A DNA stretch of 48,353 bases, from assembly GCA_039029315.1 (NCBI GenBank), contig JBCCGK010000091.1:1-48353 (forward strand). The letters are read 5' to 3'. Below, one piece after another: positions 43,946 to 48,353 of the stretch (positions are counted from its first letter, which is position 1; the number at the start of each line of letters is the position of its first letter). The notes under the pieces were generated by a model, which saw only the letters and a list, made by a program, of their open reading frames with translations, searched no databases and had not been told where the DNA came from. This DNA is from JBCCCJ01 sp039029315 (GTDB taxonomy: Bacteria > Bacteroidota > Bacteroidia > J057). Position numbers and translations under genes: made by a program.

Positions 43946-46327
43946 ATGGATCTATTAATTTATCTTTTACCCTTAGCAGGTGTAATCGCTTTGCTCTATA
44001 CCTATCTTCGTTCTTCATGGGTATCTAAGCAGGATGTTGGTGATGAAAAAATGGCCAATATTGCCAAGTATATCGCTGATGGAGCGATGGCCTTTTTGAA
44101 GGCTGAATATCGAGTACTGTCTATTTTTGTTGTTGCTGTTGCGATCCTCCTGGCCATCAAAGGATCAGTTGAGAGTAATTCTAACTTATGGGTGGCAGTT
44201 TCCTTTATTGTCGGTGCTGTCTGTTCTGCCTTGGCAGGCTTTGTAGGCATGCGTGTGGCTACTCAGGCCAATGTGCGTACCGCGCAGGCTGCACGAACCT
44301 CCCTGGGACAAGCCCTGAAAGTTGCCTTCACTGGTGGGAGTGTCATGGGAATGGGCGTTGTAGGATTGGGTGTACTGGGATTGGGCGTGTTGTTTATGAT
44401 GTATCGCTCTATGGGATGGGGAGATGGCGTAGGCGGCGATGCTGCTGATGAACTGACTGTTCTCCTCAATGTAATATCTGGTTTTTCTCTTGGAGCCTCT
44501 TCCATTGCACTCTTTGCGCGTGTAGGAGGAGGAATCTATACAAAGGCTGCAGATGTTGGCGCTGACCTTGTTGGAAAAGTAGAAGCGGGTATTCCTGAAG
44601 ACCATCCATTGAATCCTGCCACCATTGCTGACAATGTTGGGGACAATGTGGGAGATGTCGCTGGAATGGGTGCTGACTTGTTCGAGTCTTATGTTGGTTC
44701 TATCATTGGAACCATGGTATTGGGAGGCGCTTTTGTTGCTTTGCCTGAATTTACTGGTAATTTCTCGGGTTTGGGAGCTGTGTTGCTGCCTCTGACACTC
44801 GCTGCTACCGGAATCCTCGTGTCTATTTTCGGAACTTTCTTTGTGAATGTAAAAGAAGGGGGAAGCCCACATCGAGCCCTGAATATGGGCGAAATCGTCT
44901 CAGGAGCAGTCATGTTGATCCTGTCTTATGTGATCATCACTGCCATGCTGCCAGAGAGTTGGATGTTTAAAGGCGTTGAATATTCATCAACAGGCGTATT
45001 CCTGGCCGTGATTTCTGGCCTGCTGGCTGGATTGGCTGTTGGGAAAGTTACAGAATATTATACAGGAACAGGCACCAAGCCTGTAACAAGCATTGTCAAG
45101 CAATCCGTTACCGGTTCTGCGACCAATATCATTGCTGGTCTGGGAGTGGGAATGATGTCTACAGCTATCCCCATTCTGCTGATCTCTGCTGCTATTCTGA
45201 TTGCACATTCTGTTGCAGGATTGTATGGAATCGCGATTGCCGCTGTTGGGATGCTCGCCAATACAGGGATCCAACTAGCTGTAGATGCGTATGGACCTAT
45301 TTCTGATAATGCTGGTGGAATCGCCGAAATGTCTGAACTGCCCAGTGAAGTTCGAAAGCGTACTGACAAACTAGATGCTGTTGGGAACACCACAGCAGCG
45401 ATTGGAAAAGGATTTGCGATTGCTTCCGCTGCGCTGACCGCCCTGGCCTTGTTTGCGGCCTTCATGCAGCAGGCAGAGATTAGCAGCATTGATATTTCCA
45501 AGCCCATTGTGATGTCAGGTCTGTTGGTCGGGGCCATGTTGCCTTTCGTATTCTCCGCCCTCTCCATGAATGCTGTTGGTCAAGCGGCCATGGCAATGAT
45601 TCAGGAAGTGCGACGACAGTTTGCAACCATTCCCGAATTGTCTGCTGCCTTGGGAATCATGAAAAAATACGATGCTGATTTGGAAAATGCCACACCAGAA
45701 GATATGGCCATCTTCAGATCTGCTGAAGGAAAAGCTGAGTATGCCAAATGTGTAGAGATTTCTACCGCTGCCAGTATCCAAAAGATGGTGATGCCTGGAC
45801 TGTTGGCCATCACAGCGCCTGTATTGGTAGGCTTTCTGGGAGGACCAGAAATGTTGGGAGGCTTGTTGGCTGGTGTTACCTCCAGTGGGGTACTGATGGC
45901 GATCTTCCAATCCAATGCTGGTGGTGCCTGGGATAATGCCAAAAAAATGATTGAAGAAGGGGTGGACATTGATGGGACAACACATATCAAAGGATCGGAT
46001 GCGCATAAAGCCGCTGTTGTTGGAGATACGGTTGGAGACCCATTCAAGGATACATCAGGTCCTTCACTGAACATCCTGCTGAAACTCATGTCTGTGGTTG
46101 CCCTTGTCATTGCACCTACTTTGACAATCCTGCATTCTGATTCAGCTGATGCAACCCAGCCCGAATCGATCGAGGCACCAGCGACTGAACATGTGTCTAC
46201 CGACGTGAATATCCTGCTGGAGGACATGGAGACCATCGACTGTACGCCTGTAGGATTCATGCCATTAGTGAGTGAAGAGAAATTAGACACTGAAACTGAG
46301 TCAACTACAGTAGCTCGTTCCAGTTAA
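43946..46327 (+). CDS. hppA: Membrane-bound ion-translocating pyrophosphatase, K+-dependent type
   Basis: 793 residues from the ATG at 43946, which follows a good promoter; the longer frame from 43826 overlaps it and is rejected. About 16 membrane helices. Pyrophosphate/Mg sites are GADLVGKVEAGIPEDHPLNP, ADNVGDNVGDVAGMGADLFE, DNAGGIAEM and VVGDTVGDPFKDTSGPSLN. The GNTTAAIGKG motif has Ala and Gly at the two positions that are Lys and Thr in K+-independent enzymes, so it should need K+. It couples pyrophosphate hydrolysis to pumping of H+ or Na+ across the inner membrane; the ion cannot be told from the sequence alone. A hydrophilic tail of about 60 residues (ADATQPESIEAPATEH onward) follows the last helix, longer than usual. 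A strong terminator lies downstream. Confidence 0.93.
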   Translation: MDLLIYLLPLAGVIALLYTYLRSSWVSKQDVGDEKMANIAKYIADGAMAFLKAEYRVLSIFVVAVAILLAIKGSVESNSNLWVAVSFIVGAVCSALAGFVGMRVATQANVRTAQAARTSLGQALKVAFTGGSVMGMGVVGLGVLGLGVLFMMYRSMGWGDGVGGDAADELTVLLNVISGFSLGASSIALFARVGGGIYTKAADVGADLVGKVEAGIPEDHPLNPATIADNVGDNVGDVAGMGADLFESYVGSIIGTMVLGGAFVALPEFTGNFSGLGAVLLPLTLAATGILVSIFGTFFVNVKEGGSPHRALNMGEIVSGAVMLILSYVIITAMLPESWMFKGVEYSSTGVFLAVISGLLAGLAVGKVTEYYTGTGTKPVTSIVKQSVTGSATNIIAGLGVGMMSTAIPILLISAAILIAHSVAGLYGIAIAAVGMLANTGIQLAVDAYGPISDNAGGIAEMSELPSEVRKRTDKLDAVGNTTAAIGKGFAIASAALTALALFAAFMQQAEISSIDISKPIVMSGLLVGAMLPFVFSALSMNAVGQAAMAMIQEVRRQFATIPELSAALGIMKKYDADLENATPEDMAIFRSAEGKAEYAKCVEISTAASIQKMVMPGLLAITAPVLVGFLGGPEMLGGLLAGVTSSGVLMAIFQSNAGGAWDNAKKMIEEGVDIDGTTHIKGSDAHKAAVVGDTVGDPFKDTSGPSLNILLKLMSVVALVIAPTLTILHSDSADATQPESIEAPATEHVSTDVNILLEDMETIDCTPVGFMPLVSEEKLDTETESTTVARSS

Positions 46328-46399
46328 CTACTTCTTCTTACTCAGGATCTGATATGGATGGATCGATAGATGTATAGAATCATTGATCTGCCGATTACA

Positions 46400-46440
46400 A
46401 GAAATCCCGATTCTTATCTGAGAATCGGGATTTCTTTTAT
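46400..46440 (+). terminator. Strong rho-independent terminator of hppA
   Basis: AGAAATCCCGATTCT (46400-46414), loop TATCTG, AGAATCGGGATTTCT (46421-46435): a perfect 15-bp stem followed by TTTATTTT. It lies about 70 bp after the hppA stop. Confidence 0.88.
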
Positions 46441-46644
46441 TTTCTCTCTTCATTTTCATATACCAATCCCCTCTTTGATTCGTTATTGCTCTTGAAGAAT
46501 GGAATATTTGATGTTTCCATCTCTTCTCATGCTCGTACAAATGTGTACCATTTCTGCATGATTTTTGATGTGTTTTCCCTGCATCTCCCTGTTCCAGATT
46601 TTTCCCTTCATTCTTTTGCTCAAGAAATACACAATTTCCTGTTT

Positions 46645-48003
46645 ATGAGAACCTATATCTTTATGTTATTATGCTTCCTGATGCTTTCTGCTACGGCTCA
46701 GGACCGATTGTCCTTGACAGATGGTCAAGAAATACAGGTTTGGATTACTGAGGTTGGTGATAATTATGTCAAATATATTCATGCCAATAAGGATGAGGGA
46801 ACAGAGTACAATCTTCCCAAGCGCATGATTGTCAAGCTGATTTATGCTTCAGGAGAGGAAACAATTTTCTCCCAGCTCGCTGAGCATCCAAACCCGGACC
46901 CATCCATTAAAGATTCTGAACATCCTGCAGGTTCTGAGGTAAAGATCACATCTGTTACCCCTCAATCAAGCCCTACACCACATACTGATACGATCGAACT
47001 CATGAACGGAGGATCTATTGAAGCCAATGTCGCTGAGATCAATGATCGATATATCGAATACATTGTTGGGGAGAATTCGCACCAAATCCCTGTGACAGAA
47101 GTGACTGGAATTGCGTTTGCGGATGGCTCCTATGAACGTCTGTATGAAAAGGATGAGGTAGCAGAATTGGAATCTGCAAGAAAAGCGTCTCAGGACTATC
47201 GGAAGAAACGTCAGGAAATTCAGGAGCAGCAAGTTGAACCAGAAGAATCAGTTGTATCTGTGGAACCCAAACGATCTTCTACTCCTTTTTCTCTGCGAAT
47301 CAAACGCTTTCGTACCCAGTCTGACAAAGATCAAGTCGAAAGATCTGTGGCCGTGCGCCTCGAAGGAGGCTTGAATCTGATTATGGGGATTGGCCCCGGC
47401 AGGCGGGATTTGGACTGGGCCTTGCAATTGTCCCTCGCAGACGTCCCTAGTCCGAATAAGAATGCACAATCTACCGGCAGTTGGAAGACAACCGCTGGTA
47501 TTCATTTGGGATTGATGGCGGCATATACGATCAATCCACACATCAATCTGATTAGTGGGTTGCAAGTCTCCCAAAAGGGATATATCACCCATCAGATGAT
47601 CTCATTTGAGGAAGGGGAATCGGTCCAAAAATGGATGATCAATATTCGAGAGAGAGAACAAATGGTTCATCTCGATATTCCGCTGGGGATCGAAGCACGT
47701 ATCCTTCCAATGCTGGAATGTCAGGTCGGACTTCTTGGGTCAGTTGTGCTAAGAGGGAGCACCTTCCTAACTACTGATACTGATATTTTTGGCGCTGCTG
47801 ATGACCTGATCGACTATTGGACAGATAGCGAACGAAGAGTATATCAAGGCGTTGCATTCACCGCTGGTGGATTTATGGGGGTGCGCATACCTGTCAATTC
47901 CCAGATAGGCCTTCATCTTCGGATGCTTGTGAATACTGGAGGTGGATATGAGGGCGCATTTGCCAACACGGTGATTCAGCTAGGCGCAGGCTATCGCTTA
48001 TAA
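46645..48003 (+). CDS. Exported protein with duplicated N-terminal domain and outer-membrane beta-barrel
   Basis: 452 residues from the ATG at 46645, which begins the signal peptide (YIFMLLCFLMLSATAQ). The longer frame from 46486 has no leader and is rejected. Two copies of a small beta-domain follow: LTDGQEIQVWITEVGDNYVK (about 25-75) and ELMNGGSIEANVAEINDRYI (about 115-165). Each ends in a hydrophobic strand and a (Y/F)A-G/D-S/G-x-E segment. A Glu/Arg/Gln-rich helix (about 175-200) links to a barrel-like region of about 230 residues (LEGGLNLIMGIGPG; GLMAAYTINPHINLISGLQVS; VIQLGAGYRL at the end), typical of Bacteroidota OMP_b-brl proteins. Function unknown. The duplicated domain is the type found in the exported paralogues upstream (DG/NGDSxxGxI), but similarity is weak. 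Confidence 0.75.
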   Translation: MRTYIFMLLCFLMLSATAQDRLSLTDGQEIQVWITEVGDNYVKYIHANKDEGTEYNLPKRMIVKLIYASGEETIFSQLAEHPNPDPSIKDSEHPAGSEVKITSVTPQSSPTPHTDTIELMNGGSIEANVAEINDRYIEYIVGENSHQIPVTEVTGIAFADGSYERLYEKDEVAELESARKASQDYRKKRQEIQEQQVEPEESVVSVEPKRSSTPFSLRIKRFRTQSDKDQVERSVAVRLEGGLNLIMGIGPGRRDLDWALQLSLADVPSPNKNAQSTGSWKTTAGIHLGLMAAYTINPHINLISGLQVSQKGYITHQMISFEEGESVQKWMINIREREQMVHLDIPLGIEARILPMLECQVGLLGSVVLRGSTFLTTDTDIFGAADDLIDYWTDSERRVYQGVAFTAGGFMGVRIPVNSQIGLHLRMLVNTGGGYEGAFANTVIQLGAGYRL

Positions 48004-48353
48004 TGTTTCTGTGTCGAAACTGTCTTGATTTCCCTTGTTGCCAAGGAAACTGAGCTTTTGGGAAGCTGAGTGTATCATTCTTTCTTAAAATGTCAATTCC
48101 TCAAAGAAAACCTTCTCAGAACCGCTAATTCCTACTTTCTTGGAGAAACATTCAAAACCAAGATGGTCTCTGGTCTCTTAGTTTGACTTTGGCCAAAATG
48201 GAAATTCAAATCTCTTTACCGTACACTTTTACCAGTTTAGGCGAGCTGGCCCCCAAAATTCGGCAGCGCACCAGACCAACCGATCGGTAAACTGGGGTGG
48301 ATTTGTGAGTTGGGCTTAGAATTTTGGCGGTTTTTACGCAACTTTTTGCCGCC
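48004..48353. other. Terminal non-coding stretch with hairpins and inverted repeats
   Basis: 350 bp with no supported gene. TTTCC-C-TTG-ttgc-CAAGGAAA (48029-48049) and AGCTT-ttggg-AAGCT (48053-48067) could end transcription of the preceding gene. In the last 125 bp two pairs of short complementary segments interleave: CCAGTTTA (48232-48239) with TAAACTGG (48288-48295), and CCAAAATTC (48253-48261) with GAATTTTGG (48319-48327). The minus strand is open from the window edge for about 38 codons without recognisable similarity. Confidence 0.45.

Noticed and set aside
46486..46644. 53-residue N-terminal extension of the exported protein at 46645
   Set aside because: The signal peptide begins at the internal Met; the extension has no leader and starts just beyond the hppA terminator.

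Overview
The window comes from a member of the Bacteroidota, probably a free-living, non-intestinal lineage of the Saprospiria or Cytophagia type. The evidence is two proteins with type IX secretion (T9SS) C-terminal sorting domains, lipoproteins with Bacteroidota-style leaders, a TTTG-N19-TAnnTTTG promoter in front of hppA, LpxD, and A-rich leaders in place of strong Shine-Dalgarno sites. No tRNA, rRNA, CRISPR array or intact transposase was found. The genus cannot be fixed from the sequence.

Layout. Positions 1-1772 hold the 3' end of an Rhs polymorphic toxin gene, a SUKH/SMI1-type immunity gene and a displaced Rhs-core remnant. Positions 1786-6665 hold two tandem paralogues encoding about 770-residue secreted leucine-rich (receptor-L-like) repeat proteins with T9SS tails. 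A 650-bp gene-poor spacer follows, then a LytTR regulator with a degenerate receiver domain (7320-8072).

The centre of the window, about 8185-36571 on the + strand, is one near-continuous operon for an extracellular contractile injection system (eCIS; the Afp/PVC/MAC/AlgoCIS family). In order it holds a small unknown gene, a Pvc16-like tail terminator (DUF4255), an unknown translationally coupled gene, one sheath, two tubes, DUF5908, a LysM baseplate protein, a VgrG-like spike, gp25, gp6/baseplate-J, a very large Pvc12-like wedge protein, a 720-residue unknown in the fibre-gene position, the CIS tape measure, a 1541-residue DUF4157 cargo ending in a deaminase-like toxin, its probable immunity gene, another unknown, and the Pvc15 AAA+ ATPase. 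Sheath, tube, baseplate, spike, ruler, cap and assembly ATPase are all present, so the set looks functionally complete. No separate PAAR tip or recognisable receptor-binding fibre was found. Three structural proteins carry large insertions that deserve attention.

Positions 36594-48353 are mostly ordinary chromosome: a coiled-coil lipoprotein, a YncE-like propeller/phosphoesterase fusion lipoprotein, a pair of related exported proteins of unknown function, LpxD (minus strand) diverging from a K+-dependent-type membrane pyrophosphatase, a strong terminator, and an exported protein with a predicted beta-barrel. Two short spacers (42511-42834 and the last 350 bp) contain inverted repeats.

The most novel content is the eCIS cargo module. 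It is a modular toxin carrier with 14 tandem acidic repeats, a metallopeptidase-like eCIS marker domain, a long helical and membrane-active-looking middle, and an AT-rich, probably swappable deaminase-immunity cassette. Close behind are the unusual insertions in the sheath and baseplate proteins.
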